Shown here: positions 13,101 through 24,256 of the stretch, in pieces
How the letters are laid out: each line of letters begins with the position of its first letter
How positions within the stretch are numbered: position 1 is the first letter of the stretch
NCBI GenBank assembly: GCA_003254925.1
Contig: QANZ01017774.1
Span: forward strand, 62,001 to 126,000
DNA length: 64,000 nucleotides
Direction of reading: 5' to 3'
Source: Chamaecrista fasciculata
Lineage: Eukaryota; Streptophyta; Magnoliopsida; Fabales; Fabaceae
Program-made: the position numbers and the translations under genes
Notes under the pieces: model-generated
What the model was told of the DNA's origin: nothing
The model's input: the letters and a program-made list of their open reading frames with translations, nothing else
Databases searched by the model: none

Positions 13101-14619
13101 TCTTTCTTAAAATGTTTCTATTCATAAATAATGTGAAATAGGATTTTGCAGCAAACATTTCATCATTGTCATTTACATCAGTTTCTTGTACATTTGGTTT
13201 CTCTTTGGTCCTTAGTATATCTGGATATATATATAGTTCCTTTCTAGTTTGACAAAGTGATGGATTTGATCTCATTTGGGCTCTAGAGTTTCTTTTTGTT
13301 TATTCGAGGCATTCATATATCTACTTTTGCTTATTATTTATCAAAGTCTTGAACAATTCATCTGTGATCTGTTACATGCTGGGGAAATAAACTCCACCAT
13401 TTTTTTTTTTGAAAAGTTGCTGGAAATGCTTACTTTCATGTTGCTTTGTTTTCCTAGAGGTTAAATATTTTATTTTTCAACATATTATCAGTGGACCATC
13501 AAATTATTTCTCTACAAGGAATGAGAGTAACTGCTTGCTTTTATGCATTGGTTAAACATGGCGGTAGAAATTAATCTAAATAGAATTTTTCCAATATTTA
13601 GGGTGCTAGTGGAGCTGTGAATGCAATTATGCTGCTTCTTATATTCCTCTTTCCGAAATCGACCATTTACTTTAACTTTCTTTTACCAGTTCCTGCAATC
13701 GCTGTGGTAAGCTCTTCTCAAGCTTTTTGTTCAGCAATGAAAATTTGATATTGTGGATCCTTTCATATCTTATTCTATTGTTTTACCATTAATCTAGGGC
13801 GCCTTTAAAATTGGGAAAGATATATTGAGGATATTAGAGGTATGTTGGACTCTCTCAAGTCGTGCTTACATTTTTCATTGCTATTTCCTTCCTTAAGTAG
13901 TTTCTCTTTAAGGGAAATGATCAATAAATCACTAGTTTGGTAGACTTATACCCAGATTATCTTCACTTTGATTCTTGCATGTCTTTTAAGATATGTTTAA
14001 ATTGCACAGAATAGAGAAGGGAAGAGAATGGAACGAGTTGATTTAGATCGATATCCATGGAGAAGTCTAAGAGCCCGTTTGGATAATCTTATGAAAAAAT
14101 AACTTTATTTATCAAACTTTTTTTAAAAGTTCTTTTCAGTGAAGCACTAGTATTTTTAATTATCAAAGTTGTTTGGATATAAAATGACCAAAGTACTTAT
14201 AATTAATAAATGAACCAAAAGAATAGCTTTTACAAGTGCTTTAAGTGGAAGCTACAAAATTGAACTTCTTAAAAAAGCTATATTTTAACTTTTTTTGTAA
14301 CTTCTCCTTTTTCTTAAAAATTTATACAAACAAGATTTTATGTTTATAAAAGGTCTTTTTTTAATTAAAAAAGTGCTTTTTAGACGAAAAAAGCAAACGG
14401 GCTCTAAATCAAACATTCTATTTTCTTCTTATATTCTTCCTTCTTCTCAATCATAACATAAAACTCCCAATTTCAATATCTATACTGATATAGGACAGTA
14501 AGAACACATTTTTGGTTTTTGTGATACAGGGAGACCGTCATATATCAGGTGCTGGGCATTTGGGGGGTGCTGTAGTTGCAGCCATTGCCTGGGCACGAAT
14601 TCGAAGTGGAAGATTCTAA
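7921..14619 (+). CDS. Mitochondrial rhomboid protease, copy B (complete, RBL12/PARL type)
   Basis: Eight exons with GT-AG borders: 7921-8309, 9024-9144, 10437-10556, 12002-12112, 12903-12941, 13602-13706, 13798-13839 and 14530-14619. They give 338 residues, close to the roughly 336 of Arabidopsis RBL12. An in-frame ATG at 7807 would give 376 residues; I prefer 7921 on family length. Exon 1 encodes an Arg/Ser/His-rich leader with few acidic residues, as expected of a mitochondrial presequence. The catalytic Ser is in GASGA (start of the 105-bp exon) and the His in GAGHLGG (last exon). Copy B differs from copy A and from the remembered family consensus just after the catalytic Ser: LLLIF for LLDIF, and STIYFNF for STIYFEF. 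That may mean relaxed or shifted function. It lies head-to-tail behind copy A, with its start about 0.8-0.9 kb after copy A's stop. Confidence 0.88.
9436..9773. mobile_element. Mutator-like foldback element (338 bp)
   Basis: The ends are GGCTAAAGTGCACTTTTGG and its inverse, with arms of more than 100 bp built of 'tggtcccataactt' modules. A perfect 9-bp TSD, ATATTTATA, is at 9427-9435 and 9774-9782. The homologous point in block A (near 2585) is an uninterrupted empty site. No coding capacity. It lies in the intron between exons 2 and 3 of rhomboid copy B. Confidence 0.9.
10107..10142. repeat. (CA)n(TA)n microsatellite
   Basis: A run of CA dinucleotides passes directly into TA dinucleotides in an intron of rhomboid copy B. 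The block A counterpart (near 2918-2936) has only TA, so the CA part is specific to copy B. Confidence 0.85.
11220..11623 (+). mobile_element. Solo LTR in copy B intron (404 bp), same insertion as the one at 4001
   Basis: TGATAG...CTATCA ends with GAACA on both sides (11215-11219 and 11624-11628), in the same intron as the LTR at 4001-4400. The first ~120 bp differ from copy A by about 5 percent, while the remainder is essentially identical. The boundary of the near-identical tract therefore falls inside this LTR. Confidence 0.92.
14071..14404. mobile_element. Tourist-like (PIF/Harbinger) MITE, 334 bp
   Basis: Terminal inverted repeats GAGCCCGTTTG / CAAACGGGCTC are flanked by the 3-bp duplication TAA (14068-14070 and 14405-14407). 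The copy A counterpart (gagaagtctaaatcaaac near 6812) is the intact empty site, so the borders are exact. TAA TSD and a ...GTTTGG end suit the Tourist type. No transposase. It lies in the last intron of rhomboid copy B. Confidence 0.9.
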
Positions 14620-15382
14620 CTTCCTTTCATACCTGTGCAAGTATGAGTTTTGAAAGGGAGATTTCATTTACTTATATCTTATTAGGCATTACTATTCTAT
14701 TGAGTAGTTGATGCTATATTGCTATGTATTGTTGCATATGTTTTCATGCCTTCAATCTTTTTAGTATTTCTTTTTCCTTTTGCAGTATAGGATGGGAAAA
14801 ATAGCAGCGGTAGAGAAAGAATTCTTGATATTAAGTTCATATCAATCTTAAAACTTGGGGTTGATGTAATGTGAACCATCAACTCATTGATTAGCATTCA
14901 AGTTTAATGACATGATGATGTATTAACTCTCCATTTGTATAGAATGGAAAACTGATTAGTATGCACACTTGCTGCAGACATGAATTTTAAACAAGGACAA
15001 TTCTTGTCATGATTAAGCTTTAGAAATTTAGTGCTTGTTTGATATTATTGTTAAAATCTAAAAATTTGAGAACTACTGAGGGATGTCTTGAACTCCTGAA
15101 ATTTTAAAATGTTTTTAAAGATGAGAAATTGAGAATCAAATAGTCCATATTTTTTGAGGAATTATAAGTGATAACTTAAAGATTATCAAGATTTAAAGGC
15201 ATTATGTTGTGACATACTTTTGTTTGAACTCCTGGAATCTTGTTTGCTTCACTTGGCAGTAATATTATTTATAGGTCAAATTGCACAAATACACAGTTCG
15301 AGGATGATGCAACCAACTAACAATAAAAATCGAAGTTCCACGTCAAAAACTGCAGAAATTATATCTACATTTGTTTTTAACT

Positions 15383-15881
15383 AGATTAAATGATCATTTT
15401 GATCCTCAAATTATGAGGTTAGTTTCATTTTGGTCCCCAAACTATCTTTTGTTCCGTTTTAGTCCTCAAATTATGGGATTAGCTTCACTTTGGTCCTCAA
15501 ACTATTTTTTGTTCCGTTTTGGTTCCTAAAATATGATTTATAGTTTTTACCATTATTTTTAATTTGGACAAGTCGGATGGGTGATTTCTCACTCATATGT
15601 GTTATAATAAATGAGTTGACAAAATGAGAAAGAAAGATTTTCATTTTTAGTCACAAATTGAAGATAAATTTATGGTTGATTTTTCTTTTAAAGAGTTAAA
15701 ATTTTCTCTCTTTGCCAATTCACTTATTATAAGTTTGAGGATAAAAATGAAACAAATCTAAAATTTTGAGGACTAAAACAAAAATGTGAAAGTTTGAAGA
15801 TAAAAACGAAAAAAAAATATAAAAGTTTTAGGATCAAAATGAAACAAAAAAATAATTTGAGGATCGAAATCACGTTTAACC
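15383..15881. mobile_element. Degenerate foldback element
   Basis: Inverted arms carry 'ttttggtcctcaaattat' type modules on the left and their complements on the right (aataatttgaggatcgaaat). The ends resemble the Mutator-like foldbacks but the TSD is not clean, so the borders are approximate. Confidence 0.6.
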
Positions 15882-15949
15882 TTTTAATTACCATACCAAT
15901 TGGCAATTCGAATTACATATTCGGACATTCCTAAAACCCTATTTTTGAG

Positions 15950-16060
15950 CATTATCGTCCTTCGCCTCTATATGCGTTCAACTTGCTGCTCCGTTCACTT
16001 CTCTCTCTCCACAATTTCCTTCCGTCACTGAGGTTATTCCTCTCTCTCTCTCTCTACTTT
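15950..16060 (+). promoter_or_regulatory. Candidate 5' leader of the FCP1-like gene (CT-rich)
   Basis: A pyrimidine-rich stretch with ctctctctc runs, preceded by AT-rich DNA, looks like a plant 5' leader. A possible donor (gag/gttatt near 16032) would start a 5' intron reaching to about 17.3 kb. There is no direct proof; offered because the coding start of the next gene is unclear. Confidence 0.3.
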
Positions 16061-17344
16061 GCTGCATTTATCTGCGGAATGTTCTCTTTATTCTCTAAAT
16101 CTTGAAAAGCCATTGTTTTTCTTCTCTCGCTGGTTGTATGTTAAATGCATTTTATTTTCTATTTACTTATCTTAAGTTCCTCAATGAAGGTTCTTGAAAT
16201 ATGAATTGGAGTTTCTCTCTTATTTATTTCTGTCTCTGGTGTTGGTTTTACTGGGCTATGTTCGTCTGCTGATAAAACTGCGAGAAGTCTTTTGCTGAAT
16301 CTAAGAAAAATCAAGTAACATAAACTGTTCATATATAATATCAAATAGCAATTCTATTTTCCCCCTAGCAACTCGTGTGGTATGGCGGTTTTCATCTGAA
16401 AGTGGACCCTTCAGAAACAAAATAGGGAGTAGTTTATGGCCTAAACATCATGAAAGATTGAACTTTTTGTGTATCTTAGTTTGTTTCCCTGTAGTGTATT
16501 TTTCTTTTAAGATGTCTTCAAGTGCCGTTTATCCTTAAGATATGGATATTTTTTATTTTTTTTAATTTTTCTTTTCTGGAGTGGATGGTCTTTTTTTTTT
16601 TTGTATAGTAGGATTTTTTCTGGGGGGTGTTTTGATCGAGCATTAGTACATTACTAGGAAATCCTTGATAGCTTGGTGGCTACTTCAGACTGAACCTTTC
16701 CTACTGGAAGGATAGAAAAAGAATGATACAATTAATATCTTATGTTCTTGGAATCAACTTGGCAAGTTAGGTCATACTTTTGGAGTAATGCGAACAATGA
16801 TTAATGGATGGGGAATCCTTGATAGGTAAATTATTTTTGTGTGAGAATGATGAGATATATATATAGTTTTTTTTGGTATATAAAATACGAAAGACATTTA
16901 CAAATTGCCTCTTACAGTGTGACAAAGAACTACATTTATCTCCTGATTGGAAGAGAGAAAGATAGGTGTTAGTTTCCGCACTAAAATAGAGAGTAGTGTG
17001 ATCTAAAAAACTAAAGTATGAAGTAAATTCTTTGGTGGATAAAAGTCATCAAACATAAAGATGAAGGTCCATGTTTTCTCCTGTATAACACTATTAATGA
17101 AGAATGATGCTACTATTATGGAACGTACAGATATAATCTTGTGAAAGAAAAATAAAAGGTGGAAAAGGTACAAGACAAGGCACATTTCTGTAATGTTAAT
17201 CTTTATGGTGTTACAAAACATACCTTTTCAAATTACAGTTCTAGACCTATCTCCATTGTTCCCAGTTTAATGTTTATTCATGGATCCAGTGAAGAAACAA
17301 CTGCTAAGAAGAAAACAAAGGAAAGGAGAACAATTTGTTTGAAA

Positions 17345-18916
17345 CTGCTGCAGATGGTTCTCCAGCCATGACCAATGCAGAGGAGTCGGCAACAAAGAAA
17401 AATAAAGATAGGAAGAGGCACAAGAGAAGACATGAACCTACTGAGAACAATGGGATTGTTTGTAGTGTTCCCTTTTCAACTGAGGCTTTTCAAGAGAGGC
17501 AATATCTGGTAGAAAATGCTGCAAAGCTTGAAAATGCCTCAGATGGATCTCTAGTAATGGAAAATAGAGACGTCAGCTTGAGAAAGAAAGACAGAAGGAA
17601 AAGAAGGCATGAGAGAAGACATAATGCTAGTAAAAACAAGAATAATCTTTCTGTTTTTCCAAAAGATAACCTTTTAAGTGAAACTTCTATAGAAGCTATG
17701 GTTATGGCTCCACAACATCCAATTCAAAACTCTGTGGATCCGCTAATGAGGCAAACTCAGGTAGAAAGTGCAACTGTGGAGAAGCATGTCTGTGAAAATG
17801 CATCAAACAGGTCGCCAACCATGACAAGTGCAGAAGAAAGCTTGGGAAAGAAAAAAAGAAAGAAGAGGCAGCATAGAGGACATAATGCTATCGAAGTAAA
17901 TGGTAATCTTTCTAGTGCTCCAAAGGATGCTTTTTCAACTGAAGCTTCTATAGCTGCATTCACTTTGCCTCCGAATCATCTAGCTCAAAACTCAGTGGAT
18001 CCAATAATGAGGCAATCTCAGGTAGAAAATGCCGCAAAGAAGAATAATGTTCTTGAAATTGCCATAGATGGGCCTCCAACCATGACCAGTGCAGAAGTAA
18101 GCTTGAGAAAGAAAGATAAAAGGAAAAGGATGCCGGAGGGAAGACGTAATGCTATTGAAAGAAATAGTGATCTTTCTGGTGTTCCCAAAGATGCCCCTTT
18201 AACTGAAACTTCTAAAGCTGTTTTGGCTATGCCTCCACCAAATTCAGGTCAGTATTCCTTGGATTCAGTAGCCGGACAATCTCTGGTAGAAAATGATACA
18301 GAAGGGTCTCCAACCATGACAAGGGCAGAAGTAAGCTTGGGAAAGAAAAATAAAAGGAGGCATGGGAAGAGGAGACTCAATACTATTGGAAGCAGTAGTA
18401 ATCTTTCTAGTATTTCAAGAGATACCGATTCAATTGAAACTTCTACAGCTGCATTGACTATGCCTCCTCAACATCAAACTCAATATTTTATGGATCCAGT
18501 AATGAGGCAATCTCAGGAAGAACATGAACGAAAGGATAATAATGTGCTTGAAGACTCACATGGGTCTCCAACCAATACAAATGCAGAATTAAATTCAAGA
18601 ACCAAAATTAAAAAGAGGAAGAGGAAGAAGACAAGACATGATGACATTGACAGCAATGTAAATCCTTCTGGTGTTCAGAAAGATAACTTTTCAGCGGAAA
18701 CTTCTACACTTACCACGGAGATGCCTCCGCAACATCCATTTCAATTCTCCATGGATCCAGTAACGAGACATTCTCAGGAAGAAAATGAAGGAAAAGGGAA
18801 GAACATGGTAAATGCAGAAATGATCTCAAGAAAGGGAAACGGAAGAAGGAAGCGGCATAAGTCAAGACATACTACTATACAAAGCAATGATAATCTTGAC
18901 TCAGTTTTGACAGAAG
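17345..18916 (+). repeat. Seven imperfect tandem units of about 200-260 bp within the FCP1-like gene
   Basis: Each unit runs: D/N-G-SPTMT-AE-S, a K/R-rich block, a short N-rich link, 'PKD..S-ETS', 'MPPQH', then '-DPVMRQSQVEN'. Unit starts fall near 17345, 17535, 17800, 18060, 18300, 18545 and 18810; the last is short. The pattern is visible in both DNA and protein, so it arose by tandem duplication inside one exon. A fragment of a further unit (atggatccagtgaag, at 17279) lies upstream but in another frame. Confidence 0.85.
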
Positions 18917-21386
18917 GTGAGTATTATGAGGATTGTGTCAAGTTGTAAAATTCAATGCATTGCAAGGTATAAGTTATAGCAGTTTCAACCCTAATATTAT
19001 GAATTGTATTAAAAACAAGGTTAAGATAATGAAGACATTGTAATTTAGTAGTTCATCATTTCTTACAGAAATTCCATAACCTCAAAACTTGTACTAGAAC
19101 AAAAGTGTCATACCTATCTTAGGAGGTACAGTGCTTATTCAAGCTCTTTACATCATAGCTGATAACCAGTTGTGGAGGATGAGTGACTGCCAAGATAATT
19201 CATGTGAATTTCTGGTGAACTATTGACAGTTGACTTGATCAAAATGTTGGAAACCATGTTTGAAATTGAAAGTATCATTTCAAATGTTCTGGTTACAAGT
19301 TCTGATATGTTTCTGCAGGTGATATTGATGACCCAAACTACAGCGAGGAAGATTATTTTTCAAGGTCATCACATATTTGGGTGGATAGAACCATTATAAG
19401 CCACTCAAGGAAGAAGCTTCTTGTCCTTGATCTGAATGGACTGCTTGCTGACATTGTCCCTAGTGTTCCTAAAAGAATTAAACCAGACACAAGGATATCT
19501 AACAAAGCAGGTCAAAACTATCATTATATTCATATATTGTTTTTCCATGTCCATAGACATCTTGATCTGATTTGGCTGATATGATGCTTGTTTTCTGCAG
19601 TTTTCAAGAGGCCTTTTTGTCATGATTTTCTGGAGTTCTGCTTTGACAGATTTCATGTGGGGATTTGGTCATCAAGAGTTGGGTATTTGTCAATCTGTGA
19701 ATGGTCTTACCTTATTACTAGTTTGTTGTAATTTTAAGAGGCACTATTGCAGTTTTGGTCAAAATTTCAGCATTAGTGCAATAGTGCTTGCTATATAAGA
19801 TGTTCAAGTTGGGCCTTGACAATTGTGTATAATTGGTTGCAGGAAAAATGTTTCTGAGGCGGTGAATTTTCTTGTGGGGAATTCTAAATCCAAACTGCTC
19901 TTTTGTTGGGTAATTTCTATAATTTTTAGTAGTAAACTTAGATTTATTGGGAAGTTTGTTGTAGATTGGACTAAACTTAATACAGTAAGTTATATCTTTA
20001 AATCAGGATCATTATTTGATATTTGTCATCTATTTTTCTTTTCCACTTCACCAATCCACTCTAATTTTTTTTTTTTTGATAGACCAATCCAATCCACTCT
20101 AAATTTTGAGTCAAAACGAGGGACTAATATTACCTTTTAGGATGTTCTTCAATTGTAAAAATATAAGTGACTGTATATTAGTTTTGTCCAATCACATTTA
20201 TTTTCCCTTGAGATTTGTTTAGGATATGCGCTCTTCAGCTTGAGAAATTTACTTTAAATGGCTTCTTATCAAGGCTAGAGGGAGTTTTTGTTAGGAATTG
20301 TGTTTAAATAATTATTGTTGACAATTCACTTTTGCATAGAATTTCACCCTACCGAGTCTTACTATAGTTGGTTTCTGTAGAATCGAAATCACTGTACAAA
20401 GACAGAATTCCATTCTATTGAGGACAAGCACAAGGTTATTGTGTTGAAGGAACTTAGAAAGTTGTGGGAAAATCATCCGTGGAAGAAGGGAGTGTTCAAT
20501 AAGTCAAACACTTTATTGTTGGATGATTCCCCATACAAGGCTCTACGCAATCCAGTAAGACATCTATAGTTGATTTTCCTTTCATAAAATTGGGCTTGAC
20601 TTTCTATTGTCTTGTAACTTGTTCGATAATTGTTTTACTCGACTTATGCAAATTATGTTCAGATGCATACTGGAGTATTTCCTTTTCCTTACAAGTACAG
20701 CAACACCAATGACACATCTCTAGGTCAGTCTTCTTTGATCTCCCCTTCCTTCTCTGACCCTTTTTATTGGGTCAAATTACTTGCTTATTCTCTGGTATTC
20801 ATTTATATTGCAGTATATACAGAGTGTTTCTGAGACTTGGATGTGTTAAACATCTATAGCATGCCAAGATGATTATTGCCTGTGTTGCTTACTGTTAGTC
20901 TCATGTGATCATACTGCATTGTCCACTGACCATCTATAGAATGATAAAACATCTCCCGAGGAAGAAAAGGGAAGGTTTCTTAAAATCTTTACCGTGTTTG
21001 GAAGTTATTAATAAGGAGGGGAAGCTATGGATTTTTATCTAACCTTTCAGAATCCTCCAAAGTTATCTCTCATATTTGAAGTTCCTTAATTTGGAGTTTT
21101 TTTTTTTTTGTGGGAGATGGTTTTCCTTCCCGATTGTGTCATACCTCCAAATTTTAAACTGCTTAGTACTCCTTTTTTTTTTTTTGTTGATGCAGGACCT
21201 GGAGGTGATCTTAGGGTTTATCTTGAAGGTTTGGCTATGGCTAATAATGTCCAAGAGTATGTAGCTTCACATCCATTCGGCCAACCGGCCATAACTAAGA
21301 CAGACCCAAATTGGGATTTCTATTGTAGAGTTTTAGGTAATGGTTTCAACCCCCCACAAGAAAAGGTTAAATGCTATAGCCTCTAA
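17368..21386 (+). CDS. FCP1/NIF-domain (HAD-fold phosphatase-like) protein with repetitive basic N-terminus
   Basis: Exons: 17368-18916, 19319-19510, 19601-19682, 19843-19909, 20381-20554, 20663-20723 and 21196-21386. Their lengths sum to exactly 771 codons plus stop. Residues 1 to about 515 are seven imperfect units rich in Lys/Arg (RKRHKRRHE-like), Ser and Pro, probably disordered and nuclear. The FCP1 domain starts at about residue 548 with KKLLVLDLNGLL (nucleophile Asp near 554) and continues through VGIWSSR, NTLLLDDSPYKA (near 674-683) and GGDLRVYLEGLA. Proteins with this fold typically dephosphorylate phosphoserine, for example in the RNA polymerase II tail. Here the usual DxDxT motif reads DLNGL, so the second Asp is Asn, which may reduce phosphatase activity. 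The frame is open upstream to 17308 with no ATG, so 17368 is the first in-frame ATG but an upstream exon is possible. Confidence 0.85.
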
Positions 21387-22117
21387 CACATCCCCTCAGT
21401 AACTTAACTGCTTAAGGTCCTTCAATTTTGTTTCTACTCATTTTACTACATCTTGAAGAAAAAAAAATTGATCCAACACAAATACACAATACAAGATCTC
21501 GGTGATTGATTCATTAATGCTTACTTCCTCTTCCCATAGATGTATTGTCTGAGCATATATATATTGTGTAACAAATAATGGAAGATCTTTTAAGATTAAA
21601 TTTATGATTTGATTCTAGAAAGATGACATATGCCTCAATTTAATCTATGAAATATGAAATTATATGATTTATGATCAACTTGTTTATTTTATTTAAGATA
21701 CCAATCGAAATTTAAACACAAATCTAATGTAGTTTTAAAATTTTGTTAAAAGTACAACAAACAATTGAGGTTAAAAAAACATATTTGTTGTTAAATTTAA
21801 ATTAATTGTTTTGGCAAAAAGACCAAATTGATTATAATTGCATCTTTCAAGGATTAAATCTCATAAGTTTATTTTTCAAGGATTAAATTGAAATATTGAA
21901 TCATTTATCATTCTTTAGGGGCCAAATCATCAATTTACTCTTCCTTTTACTAGTGGATTACAGATTAACCATTCTTTTTTTTTTTTTGGTACTGTGATTA
22001 ACCATTCTTTATCCATTTGATATTCAACTACATTAAAAATGGTTTATGTGATTATGACATTCTTTGACATTAAAGATTTGTTCAAGCAGAAATATAAGAA
22101 ACCTTTTAATAAGCCAA
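21387..22117. other. 3' flank of the FCP1-like gene
   Basis: AT-rich sequence with degenerate 'attaaatt' type repeats. No gene or clear element seen. Confidence 0.5.
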
Positions 22118-22270
22118 CAAAGGTTGACTCAGTTGGTAAGGAATCGACTGACTCACAAGGTCATGAGTTTGATTCTCAGTGTCGATGTGAGAGCTTTGTT
22201 GGTAGGCGATCTGTAAATATTTCTATAAGTGCTCATAGAGCCTGAACGTCTGTCATAGCCTTGTCATAGC
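22118..22270 (+). mobile_element. tRNA-derived SINE (short copy)
   Basis: It has an A-box-like gactcagttggtaagg and, about 40 bp downstream, a B-box-like ggtcatgagtttgattctc, the internal promoter of RNA polymerase III SINEs. The tail contains a short tandem repeat (tcatagccttg twice). No TSD was identified, so the borders are approximate. It is not a tRNA gene because no cloverleaf can be closed. Confidence 0.6.
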
Positions 22271-23876
22271 CTTGGTGAACTTCTGGAATTTAACTCAACT
22301 AAACTTTCCAACATCAAGAAAGAAACCCTTGAATAATACAAACATGCTGGTCTGACTTGTCAGGGATCAAATATGCTATGCTTTATAGGGCATGTGGTGG
22401 TTGTAGTATTCCAGCAATACTGCTACGACAACAACTACCTTTCAATCATTTGATAATATCATGATTCTTTACTAAATCTTAATGGTATGTTTAGGGAGAG
22501 ATTATGAGTCCCAAATATTTCAAAAGGATTTTTTTTTTAAAAAAAAATGTTGGAATTTTATTCTAAATAGGATTAGAAATCAGTTGTGGTTTGACCTACA
22601 GTCAAAAGTCAATGCCACTCACTCTTCCTATGACTCCTTGGTTTGCAGATAGTCAAAAAAATGTTGAATTAAGCTTTACATTCTTATTTCATATTTTTCT
22701 CCTCTATAGTATTTAATTAGCTTTATATGAAGTACAGTATATATAAAATGTTAACATTAATGCCTAATCTTAGTCTCTATATTCTGAATTTGACCAGAGG
22801 AAAATTATTAATCCTCAATATATCACGAGAGTATAAAGTTATGTGACTGCCTCTCTAATTTGGTGAAGTTTAAGACTGGATTTATAGGTTAAGACAAAAT
22901 GAAGAGTTGTTACTTGTTAGGGAGCACAAAGTTAACTAGTTAAATGCCTGAATGCTATGTTATTCTTTCAGTTCCCATGAAACAATCATCTTCAAGGCAA
23001 ATAAATAAGAACAGTGAAGAAGAATTAAAATGGGTCGTTTAGGCTGCTAAAATAATGATGAACAGTAGATTTGATGATCTATGAATATAGGCTGCTAAAA
23101 TAAGCTTAAAAGTTTGCCATACAGACCATTAATATATTTATAAGTATCCTCATCACTCTCAACCTTCATGTAGGTAGATAACAGTGACAGATGAGCAGTT
23201 CTGTAACACAATTACAGAAGGAATAGAAAATAAATAGAGAAAGTATGAACTCTATTAGCTATTTAGCTTAATTATTTTACATAAACTTTCTAGCTTAATT
23301 ATTTTACAATTCTTGAAGAAAATCCCATAGACTCCATAGCATTGAGTTTGGAGTGTGTTCATCTGACCCAACTCACTAAGGTAAGTGGTAAATAACTTAA
23401 TGCCTAAATTTATGTTGAGTTTTTATATATTTACTATAATGATCTCTTATGTAGGATTAATTATACTAAGGAGAGAATATTAAATATATATATATATATA
23501 AATCAAGGGAGAAATTTTACAACAAAAATATAAAAAATTCTACTTAAATTTTTTCTTTAACTTAATCTCTAAAATTTGATTTAATCAACTTGGCATTTGT
23601 TTACTGCTATAAACAGATGGGGTCGAAGAGTTGGGGTACCTGGCATTAATGGCATGCACTATGCATATTTTATTATTCTCATATATTTTATTATTCTTTA
23701 TTTGTATTCATTTTTTCACCTTAATTTTTTATCTTTCATTAAATTTTCATCAAAACAAGAAGTGGTCCTGTAAATCCCCAACCCCAACCCATTCTGAAGC
23801 TGATTTCATATATCATTTCCCTTGGGGTCTTCAACCTGATTCATTTCTTCAACTTTAATTTTGCCATATATATAGT

Positions 23877-23878
<2 letters not shown>

Positions 23879-23944
<66 letters not shown>
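23879..23944. repeat. (AAT)n microsatellite ending in an undetermined base
   Basis: About 22 units of ATA/AAT. Position 23945 is an N, so the assembler may have failed to fix the true array length. Confidence 0.95.
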
Positions 23945-24158
23945 NTAGAGAAAGTGATCATAAAATGTCACTTGATGATATTATATTGTTGAACATTATG
24001 AAAATTGATTATCTCTATATTAATTCATGTTAATTTATGAAAATTGTATTAATATATTAATGTTATAATTGTATTTTGTAACCTAATTATGAATATTTGA
24101 ATTAAAATTTTATGATATATAGGTTTTTTTATTATTTTTAATTTATTTATTTATCAAC

Positions 24159-24256
24159 GGTCCGACCCCAGTTGGACCCCGGTTGAACCATTGAACTTTG
24201 AACCCCTCCTTCTGCCGGTTCAATGGCCGGTCCGGTTTTAATAACCTTGCTTAGCT
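24159..24256. repeat. Possible end of a DNA transposon (ggtccgac / ccggtccggt patch)
   Basis: A local GC-rich block with the partly inverted motifs ccggttgaaccatt and ggttcaatggccggtccgg. Such blocks are common at ends of plant DNA transposon relics. The partner end was not found. Confidence 0.3.

Larger units (their letters stand above)
8596..15030 (+). repeat. Tandem duplication block B (rhomboid locus)
   Basis: Second copy of the block at 1416-7440. Homology begins in the first intron of copy B, after exon 1, and ends near 15030 in the 3' flank. In the part 11341-13013 the offset to block A is a constant 7223 bp with no indels and only about two substitutions seen by eye. Confidence 0.9.

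Noticed and set aside
22118-22210. tRNA gene
   Set aside because: A- and B-box-like motifs exist but no acceptor stem or anticodon arm can be formed; better explained as a SINE head.
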